Assembly (NCBI RefSeq): GCF_016097555.1
Contig: NC_054704.1
Location: 47,546,413-47,610,412, forward strand
Origin: Gigantopelta aegis
Taxonomy: Eukaryota > Mollusca > Gastropoda > Neomphalida > Peltospiridae
Reading direction: 5' to 3'
DNA: 64,000 bases
The notes under the pieces: model-generated
What the model saw: the letters and a program-made list of their open reading frames with translations, nothing else
Told to the model about the DNA's origin: nothing
The model's database searches: none
In this document: in pieces, positions 10,121 through 22,102 of the stretch
Layout of the letters: each line of letters starts with the position of its first letter
Position numbering within the stretch: the first letter of the stretch is position 1
Position numbers and translations under genes: made by a program

Positions 10121-12200
10121 TGGCGTCCAGTTAGTTTTGATGCGTAATCACATTTCTATTGGTGTCGCTTGTTTAATTACACCACATGGTCATATCTTGT
10201 GATAAATTTGCAGTTTATTATTTAGTTCAAGCTTGATTAAAACTAGGTTAAAGTTTCACTAATTATCTTCTGCTCTTGGACTATTTTAATGAGTAACTAC
10301 CATACTGGTGTTCTTAATAATACGTTGATGCATTAAATAATGAATTAAAGTATTTCAACCCAGCGCTATGAATATCACCTATGTTTAAAGGTATGTGTCA
10401 TAAAACGTGTGTGCGCGTAATGTTAGTCTCAGACTACCAACGACTTCTACGACTGTCCAGTTGCTAGCCTGAGCAGTCTTGCAACTTTAATATCGTCGTA
10501 TAACCCATTAGTTGTTAATCTGAGCGCACCCGTCTTACGTCGGGAGTTGGGAGGAAATTACAACGCAAACGTCAAGTGGGCCAGCTTTCTTCTGGTAGTT
10601 GAGTCTGACACACTAGCATTAAAATGTCGGAGAAACAACGCAGACTGTTACTTGGTGCAGAATAAAGATATTTATTATCAGCTTCCACTGGTACAACATA
10701 CAGCCCAAGCAATGTGTTACATTAGTTTCCACTTGGCTGTGTTATGGATACACAATAAAACAACGTTTAACAGGTAACATGATGTACAACGCATAGAAAT
10801 CTTAGTATCATCAGATATAACATGGAATGTTAAAGAAGGCCAATTAAATTGTGTAAGTTTAACGATATTTTTATAATTTACATGCTTTAACGGTAAACAA
10901 TAATAATAAAATTGGAAGTATATAATCTTTAGAAAAAAACACAGATGTTAAAAGAGGCACTGAAATTGCGAGATCGTCTGTAATGTTTAAACCATTAAAA
11001 GAGATACAGGATGTTTGAAAGCCAATAATCGATATACCAGCAAATCTAGAGACCTTCTACTGTATGACGTATATGTTAAAGATAAATTTATTTTATTAAC
11101 ATTTCACAAACTGTGACATGAATGTTCCACAAATCGGATGACGTAATATTTTGTTTCTATGGAAGCAAAAACTCTTCCTCATAATCGCATACTTTCGTAA
11201 ATGTTTAAAAGTATAATGCCACAATCTGCCATATGGTTTGAAATCCAGATACACTACCTGACAGGTTTTTTTTTTTAACACACTGGTCAGCAATTTTGTA
11301 ATGATAACCTGAATGAAAACAATGTCCAAACCCTCCAATCGCACTCTTTGTTTTCAGTCAGGATAATCTGATCACTTCTAATAACAGTTCCGTATCCATA
11401 TGACCTTTAACCAACAGGGTTTCTGCCAGAAATAATTTGTTGGGTATGGCGCTACGGAATTTAATTTTCAGAATGCGGGTGCCTACAGAAAATAGTGTTC
11501 GAGCATTATAAATAAAATTTAATGTTCCAATAAAAAAATATATATATTGTTTCTGCAAAAAAACAAATGGCTATGCATAACATAAATTTCGACCGTAATT
11601 GGATAGAAGCAAAAAATAAGTTGAAATGAAATTTAAAGTTGCGAGAGTACATTAGGCTCCTGGACACGATCTGCCAGTGGGTGAGAAACGGAGTGAGCAC
11701 AGTGAATCTTTAGATCTTACTTCAACGAGATAGGTAATGTTAAAACATGACCCTTGAACGACTTCCAAGTCCTTCATACCAGTAGATCTACTTCTGCAAC
11801 AGGAACATATCGGTATTATCGTCTTCCTATCGGTTAGGGGTGGAATGGTTAAATCACATGTTAATATAAATTAAGATGACGTGAAAGTAAATGTTATCTC
11901 GTAAAACTACTATACATATGGTGATGATCAATCAGGTTACGTGTATAAGAAGTAATAACATCAAAACAAAGCGATAAGCAACTGCATAGAGTAACATTAT
12001 AATAACTCATACTAAATATTTTCCATTTGAAGGTTTCTTTAATGTTAAAAATATTTGCGTTGTAGCAGAAACCATCAACAAATACGCTGTATCAAACTAA
12101 TTTTAAACACACACTTCATTTTAAATCATAACATTATATTTGCAATTTACGGTTCCAAACGTTATTTTCTGATTCGTTTTTCTTCGTCGTCTTTTTAAAA
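10121..12200. other. AT-rich region, no supported gene
   Basis: Reading frames up to 82 codons are scattered and overlap on both strands; none resembles a known domain. No SINE, satellite or strong inverted repeat. A short dispersed-repeat-like stretch (TTTCTGCCAGAAATAATTTG) lies near 11420. Confidence 0.4.
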
Positions 12201-12204
12201 TACA

Positions 12205-12345
12205 CTCATGGAAAGATATAAGGGATCATAGAATGATTGACAACATAGAGGGACTGTAGCCAATACCTTTATCCATGGAGTCAGAAAGTTAACTCAGTTA
12301 CTCACACTCAATCCCACATTCCATCTTGATATTATAAAAAAGACA
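12205..12345. repeat. diverged dispersed repeat, copy 1
   Basis: TACACTCATGGAAAGATATA ... CATCTTGATATTATAAAA; matches 13908-14045 in the same orientation over about 140 bp with many substitutions. The CTCATGGAAA end resembles a Tc1-type terminus, so it may be an internally deleted Tc1 relic. Confidence 0.6.
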
Positions 12346-13907
12346 TTACTAAGCTAGTAGCGACTTGTGTTTGGTTCCCTTATTTCTTTCTCACAGCATA
12401 ATAAATTCATTTTATCTACATGCATACATGTACATACATGTAGATATAAACAAATAATTATATTAATTTAGAATACTCAAACATTGCACCCTTAAGCCAC
12501 CGCAGTTACCATGCAAACATTTAGAAATGTACAATATGGTTATTAAATTATTATAACAATATTCATTCTATGAAATGCTTGAGGACTAAAATGCCAGTTT
12601 AATCATAACAATTCCAAAATCAACCAATACATGTGTTTGTTTAAAACAAAAATTACAATGATTGTGGCCAGTCACTTAACAAAAGAACGAAACGATCATA
12701 ACCACCCAAGTTTAAACGCAATCAACAAACAACATGCGATGGTTTAGCATCACATTCTACTTTGACCAGTATACTCAAATTTATTAAACATAACAAAACA
12801 TAAAAAATCTCCCTAAATCATTCAGAAAAATTGAAACAAATTAAAACCTCTCAGATACCAATGGGCAAAAAGAACTTGCAAGATGTTTACATAGTAAAAC
12901 AATTTACAGACAATAATTGATTTGTATTTTAAATGCCACATTATTAAAAAAAACCGTATACATCTAATATAATAATATACATAAGGATAATTTATCGACA
13001 GTTTGAAATATCTAAACTCAAAGAAATACATTTTTGTTGAAAACATCTAAATACTACTGGAAAATAACACACATACACACCACGTACACCTATAAAACAT
13101 TTGGTAAAATTCCCAAATCAATTTGCTATAGACGAACACAGTAATATGACAGACAAAACCAATGAAAGAGAAAAGGTAAAATAAATAGTGATGTATTATG
13201 CCTTTGTTCCTGGTGTTATCATCTACTGTTTTGTTTCCTAAACAAGCAGCAACAAAGGATGACGATACAAAACGTAAATGAACAGTAAATCACAAGAAAA
13301 CGTTTACTACAAGAGGACCATGTTGTAAATTAATAGCTCTTTTTGTAATTCATCTCTAACGCTTTCTTGAAAACCGTGAAGTACATCCATGTGCAAGAAT
13401 TGTAAAATTGCATGATCTTAGTCTTTGTAATTTAAAGGACTGTCATTCTTAATCACGTAAAATTTGAAAACCATGTGTTGGACATTTGGAAAGGATTAGA
13501 GTAAGCTGCGCTAAAATACTTTGTACTGATCTTGTTATAATAATCCAAAGAGTAGAAATGGTTCAGACTAGATTCAACGTTTGTGAGATATATCATAGCA
13601 GACTATAAGATGGTAAACACGTGACACAATGCATAACAGTTGGTTATTTTGGTTTTGACTGCCAGTCCTACACATACTTCAAAGAGAATCTATGGAAATG
13701 CTTTGAGTGCCAAATGCATATGCTTCATCACCAAGCTAACTAATTTGATCGGAAATTTATTCATAACAAATAACATTCAATTTCACAGAATACAGAAAAA
13801 CCTGGATTTTCCCACTAATATCTAAACCAATGAGTATAAAGGTTTTTTTTGTTTACCGACACCACTAGAAACCAATGATCTGAGTTCAGATTATAAAACC
13901 AAATTTA
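12346..13907. other. AT-rich sequence, no supported gene
   Basis: Only short chance frames (up to 74 codons) and no recognised repeat. Confidence 0.4.
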
Positions 13908-14045
13908 CTGATGGAAACAAATAAGGGATTACAAACTGACTGACAGTAGAGAAGGACTGCAACCAATACCCTCATCTAACGGGTCAGGAAGTTAACTATG
14001 TTATTCACACTATCCCACATTACATCTTGATATTATAAAATTCAG
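13908..14045. repeat. diverged dispersed repeat, copy 2
   Basis: TTACTGATGGAAACAAATAA ... CATCTTGATATTATAAAA; partner of 12205-12345, head to tail, 1.7 kb apart. Confidence 0.6.
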
Positions 14046-14995
14046 TCATCTAGTTGGTTTCTTTTTTTTCTGCTGATCTAATGATGGATATGTAACAGAT
14101 AATATATACTGGTATTTGGCAGCAAGATCATCATGTGTCCTATTCTCTTGCAAGTATTACTCTGTGCATTCACGTTTCTTGAGATCTTAGTGGCCAAGAG
14201 GTTATGGTCAAGGACGGTTTAATGCCATGCAAATAGTTGTACTAGGATTTCAACAGAAACAATCGATCATGCTTACTTACTCTCTTCAGCACAACCATGA
14301 TTTTATAGAGTGGCAGTCCTATAACCTTATACCAGGTACTATGGTAAAAAAAGAAAAAAGAAAGTAATACAGGTACCAAGTTAAAAGTGGTAAAATAAGA
14401 ACTAAATAATATATGAAGAAACTACAAAAATGCACCATACAGAAAGACTGTGTATGATCAATATGACACAATACGGTGGTTAGGAATTTGATGGGAACAA
14501 TATTTTTCCTACGGTAAATTGGCAACTATGAAACACAGCATGTTGAAATGACTGAGGGTTGTTCCAGAATTAATCTCACGAAGAAAGCGGAAGGCACTAT
14601 AATTATTATTTTATGCCTAGTGGCTCTGCTGCAATAGTTTCTCTATACATGTTCTATGATTATTTTATTTTGTCGGTGGTGAGTATACAACAAAAGTGCT
14701 TCCTGCAGGTAAAATAGTGGGACTATAGTTGAAGATTGTTTTTATTATTTATGAACCTACGTTTGAAGAATATGATCAATGCCATTCATTAACTTCCCAG
14801 TAAATCTGAAACAAATAATTCTTATTTCCATAGTAAAATGCTTTAGAAAATGTACTTGAACACATTTTGATAAGATTTTTTAATAAAGAACAAAGAATTA
14901 CTTTTTAAAAATTTCTGAATGGCTTGATGCTATTATAGACTGGTAGCATTGATTACATTCTTCAAAAGTAAGCTCATAATGAGAAATCTAAACTA

Positions 14996-15829
14996 TACTC
15001 ACGGAAAAAAGTTCCTGTGCATCATTAAAATTTCAGTAGGACTTATATTTTTAAAATGTTAAAATATTGTGATTTACATAGATGTACTATTTATCTGTTA
15101 AAAGTATGGTGATCCTCTCCTGCCTTTTGAACCTGAAGTACTGTCTACACAATGCTTGGTGCGCTGTCGGTGATGATTAACAGAACAACGTACTGATTAT
15201 GGTCATGGTCGTACTTTGTTATCACCTAATCGGTTGCGTTCAGTTCTTCCACTGATTGGCCTTAACTTAGAGATGCATTAGGATGTTAAACGTATCATTT
15301 CTAATTTATTCCATGTGCACCCGCTTAATACTGATGATTTGCTGACGTGGCATCATATGCAACATGGAAAATCCCTAGTACCCTTAAACTGTCGAGAACA
15401 TCTCCGCAGATATTGCACAGTGTTCTGATGAACACCAATCAATACCCAAATTACTAGCAACAGTGTTTGTTCCGTTCTAACCTCAATCATACCCATTGTT
15501 TGAAGGAGTCCATTTTCTGGGAGGCGTGGCATCACACTGACAAAGATCAGATATCAACAAAAATATTTTTCTAAGTGATGAGAATCCATACAATAGTCCA
15601 ATGACAAGAAAAATGACGTCAAACGGGAGCACATGACCCAAGAATGCTAGTAATGCAATGTGTGATCACACAAAGTATGAAGAATAGTTCGTGCAATTGA
15701 CAGGACACTGCTGGAATATCGACGGGAGTGATTACACATTCAGTTACCGAAATGTTTATAACCAGATTTCAAGTAAATTATATTCTATATGCAATCATTT
15801 GGTGCACAGGAACTTTTTTCCACGAGTAT
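14996..15829 (-). mobile_element. decayed, internally deleted Tc1/mariner transposon
   Basis: Terminal inverted repeats of about 27 bp share GGAAAAAAGTTCCTGTGCA at both ends (left near 15003, right near 15819, reversed) and sit next to TA dinucleotides. On the minus strand a frame starting at 15535 reads MPRLPENGLLQTMGMIEVRT, which corresponds to the N-terminal helix-turn-helix of Tc1 transposases; further on, in another frame, ISGRTERNRLGDNKVRP matches the second helix-turn-helix region (RISAQTVRNRL type). The catalytic DDE part is missing and stops interrupt the rest. At about 834 bp it is half the length of an intact element. Confidence 0.8.
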
Positions 15830-16961
15830 ATATTCTCAAAATGTACGAAGCTACGAACAGTCCTTATTAAGTCACTGGAATAATTATTTTTTTTAATGGT
15901 AATCAATGCACAAATAAAATAAAAAGAGAAACACAATTTGGCATTTATATAACTTTGTGGTAACTGACTGGAAAATACTTTACTCCGTCAAAATTTCTGC
16001 ATTTCTAAAAGTTAAGAGTCTGCATTTCATCCTTTAAAATAAAAATGCAAAACCTGTACATGAGATGCCCGTACTCAAGTATTCTCTGGAATACTCATGT
16101 TAATTATTTACTAATTTCAACCCCAACTGAAATAATATGAGTAACAAATATCACGATGAACATAACAATAGTGCCAATTCTATAGAAAAATTACTCATCT
16201 CCATATGTCTACAGTTTTTAGTCAAACGATTCTCAGGCAAACAGATTTCATATATCACCAGATAACACTGCAATGTTTGTCATGTCAAACTCTTCAAGCT
16301 CTCAGACAACGAGTGGTGTATACTCTATATGTGTTTTCATTGTAGTAGTTTCAAAAGTAGTCAGGTTAGCATCATCAGACTTGTTGATTATACTATAGAA
16401 GTTCACCGTATTCTAATACCTAACATGACAAAATAAAATATAAAGGACACCGGATCTTAGTAGAGTCAATAAAACACCTACATTTACTATGAACTATAAA
16501 CCGGAGTCGTAGTGCAATGTTGTTGTTTTGGGTTTTTTTTTGCAAATAGGCACCTTTGAGCATTATTACTACATTTAAATTTCGCAATTGACTGACATCA
16601 CTGTATGCATAAAACCTGGAAAATAATGCATTTATATAAAGTCTCCAACAAAGTTGTGTGTGAACAACACAAATTTTATGTGCACACGTTTTCCCTAGTT
16701 TACTGTACTTAATTGCTGGATATAGACACCGAGTGTTTATAAAAACAGATATATGATTAATGAATATGTAACACCATTCCAAACAGGTGTTGTATAACTT
16801 TTCGCATGTTACAACTAGGTTAGAAATTGGTGTATTCAAGCATTTCAATTTGCCAAACTCAACAAATGAAAAAAGGAAGAAAAAAAGAAAAACGAAAAAC
16901 ATATTAAATTTAATTTGTAGGTTTACACATTAGATTTCAATATACAATTCATATTATTCAA
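15830..16961. other. AT-rich sequence with a long but unconvincing minus frame
   Basis: A 160-codon minus-strand frame (16420-16902) is the longest in this part. It begins with a poly-Phe run from a poly(A)-rich tract and is rich in I, L, C and N as AT-rich noise is; no domain recognised. Treated as non-coding. Confidence 0.4.
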
Positions 16962-17073
16962 AGTCAAACCTGTGTTATACAATACAGTCAAACCTGTGTT
17001 ATACAATACAGTCAAACCTGTGTTATACAATACAGTCAAACCTGTGTTATACAATACAGTCAAACCTGTGTTA
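16962..17073. repeat. 24-bp tandem repeat, about 5 copies
   Basis: AGTCAAACCTGTGTTATACA starts at 16962, 16986, 17010, 17034 and 17058. Copies are nearly perfect. Confidence 0.95.
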
Positions 17074-17549
17074 AATAACCTCCTAAAGTGAGTGTTTTAA
17101 AAACAAATCTGCCTTTTAAAACAGCTTAATACCAGTCAGTTTGTACTCTATTTGACACAATGGGTAAATAGTTAAGTTGACCTCAAATGTTAAGTTGACT
17201 ACAAATGTATAGTTCATTTTATAATGAAAAAAATCTTTCTCAATATTTAGATATAAAAGAAAGTTCCATGTGATATGATATAATAAAACTCAGTTGTGTT
17301 TTAACTTTTTACAGTGTATAAATTATACTCAATAAAGTACAAAATGCACATTAGAGATGCATACTTTTCAAGGATTCATACAAACATTACATACTATGAC
17401 AATTCAGATATAGATAGATATTTACACATACAATGTACATGTATATGAATAATTTATGAACATTTTTCTTCATGTAAGTGGACAATTAATTTGGTAGTCA
17501 TTGCCCAGACAGGGTTCTGTGAGACAATTATCTTAAATTATTAATAAAA

Positions 17550-17552
<3 letters not shown>

Positions 17553-17603
<51 letters not shown>
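17553..17603. repeat. poly(A), 51 nt
   Basis: Uninterrupted A run on the plus strand. It could be the tail of a decayed retroposon, but no element body is recognisable upstream and no target duplication is clear. Confidence 0.97.
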
Positions 17604-17604
<1 letters not shown>

Positions 17605-18168
17605 ATGCCATAGAAAACGTTAAATTATTTCGGTGGTCAGAGTTGAGAGCTATGCACAATATAAATTTCCAGTTGCCTCCAACATAATAAATACTAGTAA
17701 GCAAAAATCACAACAAGAAATACAAACATATTAAAGAAACCAACAATATTCATTCACCTGTCTATGACATGAACAATTACATTGCCTTCATGTATCATTT
17801 TTTAAAAGAAAAGGAATGTAAAATTCTGGCTAAGTGGCATCTAACAAAAGTACTGCTACAAAATACCAACTGAATTTTTCCATTATAAGTTTACCTGTAG
17901 CCAGCCAAATACTTGTGATGGCACTTTACTGGGGTTGGCAGGAATCCTTATTTTTAAGATAAAACTTGGTCTTTGTCCACAGAAATGCTCATCTTCCCAA
18001 GCTTGGAAGGATGCTACACCCCTTTGCCAAGAAAGACCCCCATCTCACATACCCATGAATCTATTTTGCCATGTGTCACAGTTAATATCCAACATTTGAA
18101 TAAAACAGTAATTAAACCATATTGTTGGAACATTTTCATTCTGCTGTGTGACACACAGGTGACAGTAC
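17604..18168. other. no recognised feature
   Basis: AT-rich, short chance frames only. Confidence 0.4.
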
Positions 18169-18322
18169 GGGGCCCATAGTTTCAAAGTAATCCTAGCCTA
18201 CGAAATCGTAAAAACCATCGTAAGCTATGACATCACTATGGCGTGTGCTGTAGTGACATCACAACCTACGATGGTTTTATGATATCGTAGTGCTAAAATG
18301 GCTTCGAACATATGGGCTCTGG
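18169..18322. mobile_element. 154-bp foldback MITE
   Basis: Outer arms GGGGCCCATAGTTTCAAAG and its imperfect reverse complement (CTTCGAACATATGGGCTC). The inner part also folds: ACCATCGTAAGCTATGACAT against TGTGATGTCAC/ACCTACGATGGTTTT. Non-coding. Confidence 0.7.
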
Positions 18323-20413
18323 TATTTGCAATCTACATAAATACTACTTTCTTACATTACTTACAAATGTTTTATGTACAATAAATGAATGTTATTGGCA
18401 TCAGCAACTTGGATTCCATTAACACTGGCAACAACAGAATGACAGCATATTTTTGCTTTGCAACACAATTATTATCCATTTTTCATTTCGTTATAAGATA
18501 TTAGGTGATCATCAGTCAAATGTCCCGATATTTTAATATAATTGAAAACACATCCTTTGAACTAAATTGTTATTTATTAAATTCGAACGCATTCAAACCC
18601 GACTTAAACAGCTAGCTATGGGACACTTTCTATGTGCATGGTTTTTGGTGCAGATGTGGAATGTAGTACTTGGATATATAAAAACATCAACTTTGTCATC
18701 TATAACAATCTTTCCATATGAGCGGCGCGGTTGGTGTTAGCTGAGCAGTTAAAATCAGTCAGTTTGTACACACAGACAACCTACCTAAAAACAGTGTCAT
18801 GAGGTAACTCCTTTATACAGTTGGCTGCTGAACTGAGGTCAATTTGTACTGCAGTGTATTAGATGATATGAAACAACAGAAAAGTGTTCTCTTAATAGAG
18901 GTAACTTCTGGAGTAGGCATATGTTAAAAACTTTGTTTCATTTGATTGTTTCTTGCAGTATTCACAATAACATGTTCACCAGTTCTAAAGATTTCACAGT
19001 TCTATGACAATTTTGTGTACTTTACAATTCTGTTTATTTAAATGAACTGTCCTTAGTTTGTTTCCGTATTGTAATATGTTTCCGACTAATTAAGAGCCTT
19101 TTTAATAACTAAAATAATAAATTATACAAGATTTCTTGTTTAGAATATGAGCATCTGTATATTCAATGAGTTAGTAGTCATCCTAATGCTATTAATAGCT
19201 TAAACATCAATTTATTTTAGTTCATAATGTATAATTTCTTGTTAATATATAAAAAAAATTTTTTTTATATAAACACATACTACAACATCAGGACTACCAG
19301 AAACACAATGTGTTTACAGACACCGATATTCAAAACAAAAAATGTATTTAATTTTATGTAACTTTATTAAATTACAAAATTTTTAAAAATGAAATTAGTT
19401 AATAACAGTTTAAAATGACAGCAAACTCAGGACAGTTTCTTTAAGTTTATACAAAAATACTGTTGCCAAATATTATAACCTTCTCTCTGTAATGCTAATA
19501 ATATTTTTCCCAAGTGTTAAAACTGAACCTACGGTAATGTCACATGGGAACAATGACTTCAGCTGGACAGAGCAAATGAATGGATGGATTAATCTTGAGC
19601 TAGAGGCAGCTAATAAATTATAGCCATATTAATTTCAAGGCACTTTAATTTATGCAGTCTTTCTGCAAACAGAAAACATAACCTGGATATAAAGGACACC
19701 TGCACATAAAGGACACCTGCACATAAAGGCCACTTTCCATGTTCATTCCTGATACATCATGTTAAAAAAGATTAAAATTAGTCAATTACTTTGTTTTAAG
19801 GCTAATCGTTATGACTTCACACTTAAATATTATTATCAGATAATCAAAAGATTTTTTTTATTTGTGACAAAAAATTTAACACCTCTTTGTGAGAAAAAAA
19901 CCTAGTCTTTATATATAACCTGGTATATAGTATGTAGATGTTCGCAAATTTGTAAATGTGTTGGCTCAGTCTTCCTGACACATTTGTATCGTCATACAGA
20001 CGCAGTAGAATATGTGTCACAAGCAGTGGCAGTCTTCCCATAGATAAAGCATCAAACAAGTGTTTCATGGGAGCTGTCAGAACTTCCTTTGGACTGTGCC
20101 TTAGGCAGAGATACAATTTTAAATGGTTTTATTGTTCAGATTGGTTTAACCTAGCCTGCCTGAGCCTTATGAAATGTATTTTCAGTATAGTTTTAAATTT
20201 AATATTATTATAAGGCTACCATTACTAATAAAAGAAATAATGTCACAGAAAGTAAACTGTGACAATGAACACAGTTATTCATCAATCGGCATAAACAAGG
20301 ATACACTCTTCAAGGTGAACTTAAAACAAACAACACATATTTATGCAATTGGAGACAGCCGAAACAAATAATGGAACAAATGCTAAATGAATATTAAAGA
20401 AAGCTTTAAAGTT
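18323..20413. other. AT-rich sequence, no supported gene
   Basis: A 19-bp tandem pair (AAGGACACCTGCACAT) is present near 19690-19735. A 90-codon minus frame (19844-20116) containing PKEVLTAPMKHLFDALSMGR has somewhat codon-like composition, but no splice sites or homology that I recognise support it. May belong to GIPC downstream or 3' sequence. Confidence 0.35.
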
Positions 20414-20518
20414 CAGGGGCCTAATTCACAAAGGTCTTTTAGGCTCTGCTAGACAACAAAGCATCCTCTTGTAAGTCTTTTAGCATTGCACTGCCAGAGT
20501 TTAGTGAATTAGGCCCCA
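20414..20518. mobile_element. 105-bp foldback MITE, copy 1
   Basis: GGGGCCTAATTCAC at the left, GTGAATTAGGCCCC at the right. A second copy in the same orientation is at 41749-41873, sharing the interior GACAACAAAGCATCCTCTT. Confidence 0.85.
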
Positions 20519-21664
20519 GATGAGAAGGAGCAAATTGTGTCCCTTTACCTGCCAGAGTTATCTCAATTCTTTTCATGTGCACATTTGCCATTTGACAAGT
20601 TGTCTGCTTTGAAAACATGACACTCATCTTACTGTAGATGAGAATGTTTTGTAAATTCTTTAAATGTTCCACACTATCATCATTACATCAAATATAACAG
20701 CAAAATAACAAAAAATATCCAATAAATCTATAACTAGATAAAGGCAACACTTCTAAAGTGACAAAAGTCTTATGGTTTGTTCTAATAACTGGCAATTAAG
20801 AACATTCCGAGCTAACTGATGATTATGATTGTATATTTGTATGACTAAATATTTTCAAATCAGTAGGGTAAATTAATTAAGACACGATTTAAAATACATC
20901 ACTGAGTCTTTTTTTCCCCCGAAAGTAAATTTGCTCAACATATCCTAACCCCAATGTAATTACATCATAACTTAAATTTGGATGGGTTTTTTTGTTGTTG
21001 TTGTTTTTTCTGGGGGAGGAGGGGTTGGTTGTGTGTGAGGAGTGAAGGATTGAGTACAAATAAAATTAATTTAATAGCATTTTCTTGAAAATAATTAATT
21101 GGATTTCAATATCAAATAGCTTTATTTCCGAATAATCATAAGTTACTTTTACTCCTATAGAGATAAAACTATTTGTATTACAATACAAAAATCCACGGTT
21201 TATCATCAAATACATCTAATTCACTGGTATTCTGTGTGGATAATTTTGGCCATTTTTAGAATGTCACTTTGAAATGTCAATGGAAAAGAAAACCCTGTGA
21301 ATAACAAATCGGTGAAAAAAACAAAGAGCAACAGAATAAAATGAATATGAGACCTTTTTTCAAATACAATTTCTGATAATCAATAACATGCTTCAGATAA
21401 TCTGCTTAAGATAGATGCCGACTCATAACTATTTATTAAAATAATTCAACAGTTCATGATTCTCAATAACACTAATCACAATAATAACATTAAACCTAAA
21501 TCACGAATGTCATATTCAGACCTCTGAGAGATAAAACATTGCATAACCCATTTATAGGTTATGCAAAAATAAATTCAGGCAATCCCTTTCCTTTTTGCAT
21601 AATCCATTATGTCCTAAGTAAATGTCCTAAATTTAATGCATGAACGAAAAATAGGTTACACAAA
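20519..21664. other. probable GIPC 3'-flanking/3' UTR sequence
   Basis: AT-rich, no gene. On the minus strand AATAAA occurs at 21434-21439 and 21121-21126, candidate polyadenylation signals about 480 and 800 nt past the GIPC stop. Which, if either, is used cannot be told from sequence. Confidence 0.35.
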
Positions 21665-21725
21665 ATTAAGATTGCATGAACGATGCATGAACACATCGTT
21701 CATGCATCGTTCATGCAATCTTAAT
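21665..21725. repeat. perfect inverted repeat, 28-bp arms, 5-nt loop
   Basis: Left arm 21665-21692, loop ACATC 21693-21697, right arm 21698-21725; the arms contain GCATGAACGATGCATGAAC and pair without mismatch. It lies about 190 nt beyond the GIPC stop codon, so it may be transcribed as a hairpin in the 3' UTR. Each arm also has an internal repeat of GCATGAAC. Confidence 0.95.
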
Positions 21726-21840
21726 CGTTGTCACAATTTTTTTCAGGTCTGATATGTTTGTGAACTTTATATACCAAACAGGTGAGACTACCCACCTGGG
21801 TTTCTCGGTTTCTGATACTCGTACTGTCATCTACTGTCAG

Positions 21841-21868
21841 AAACCCAACCCCCCCCCCCCCCAAAAAA
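21841..21868. repeat. C/A homopolymer junction
   Basis: About 16 C followed by 8 A, just after the GIPC stop on the minus strand (probable 3' UTR). Confidence 0.8.
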
Positions 21869-21917
21869 AACCCCAGGTTTAATTGCCTGAACAAATAAAG
21901 TTTTGCTTCAGGTGGAA

Positions 21918-22102
21918 TCAAAACTGTTCTTCAAATTCTTGAGCTTTCTTAAGTCTTCCTTGCTTGGCGTCAGAAATAGCACCCCACAAATCAAATATGA
22001 AATCATCAGTGAATCCAAAATCGGACAAATCCGACTCGTCAATAGCAACAGCGAAATCATGCGGGTTTTCTTTTGTTGATCCTGTCTCCCATATACTTTG
22101 TG
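21918..22102 (-). CDS. GIPC: GIPC exon 5 (terminal coding exon)
   Basis: Acceptor CTATTTCAG precedes it; it starts with two bases of a split Ala codon and encodes [20 protein letters not shown], then [19 protein letters not shown] and a lysine/glutamate-rich tail ending FEEQF-stop. This is the C-terminal half of the GH2 myosin VI-binding domain. The charged tail after DAKQGR is longer than in human GIPC1, which stops soon after GDAKVGRY. Confidence 0.96.

Noticed and set aside
16420-16902. 160-codon minus-strand frame
   Set aside because: Starts in a poly-Phe run from low-complexity DNA, has AT-noise composition, no domain, no splice context.
16962-17073. CRISPR-like array (24-bp repeats)
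   Set aside because: Direct tandem repeats with no spacers, in eukaryotic DNA.
19844-20116. 90-codon minus frame with PKEVLTAPMKHLFDALSMGR as a further GIPC or other exon
   Set aside because: GIPC already ends at 21918 with a proper stop; no good acceptor or donor bounds the frame and no family is recognised.
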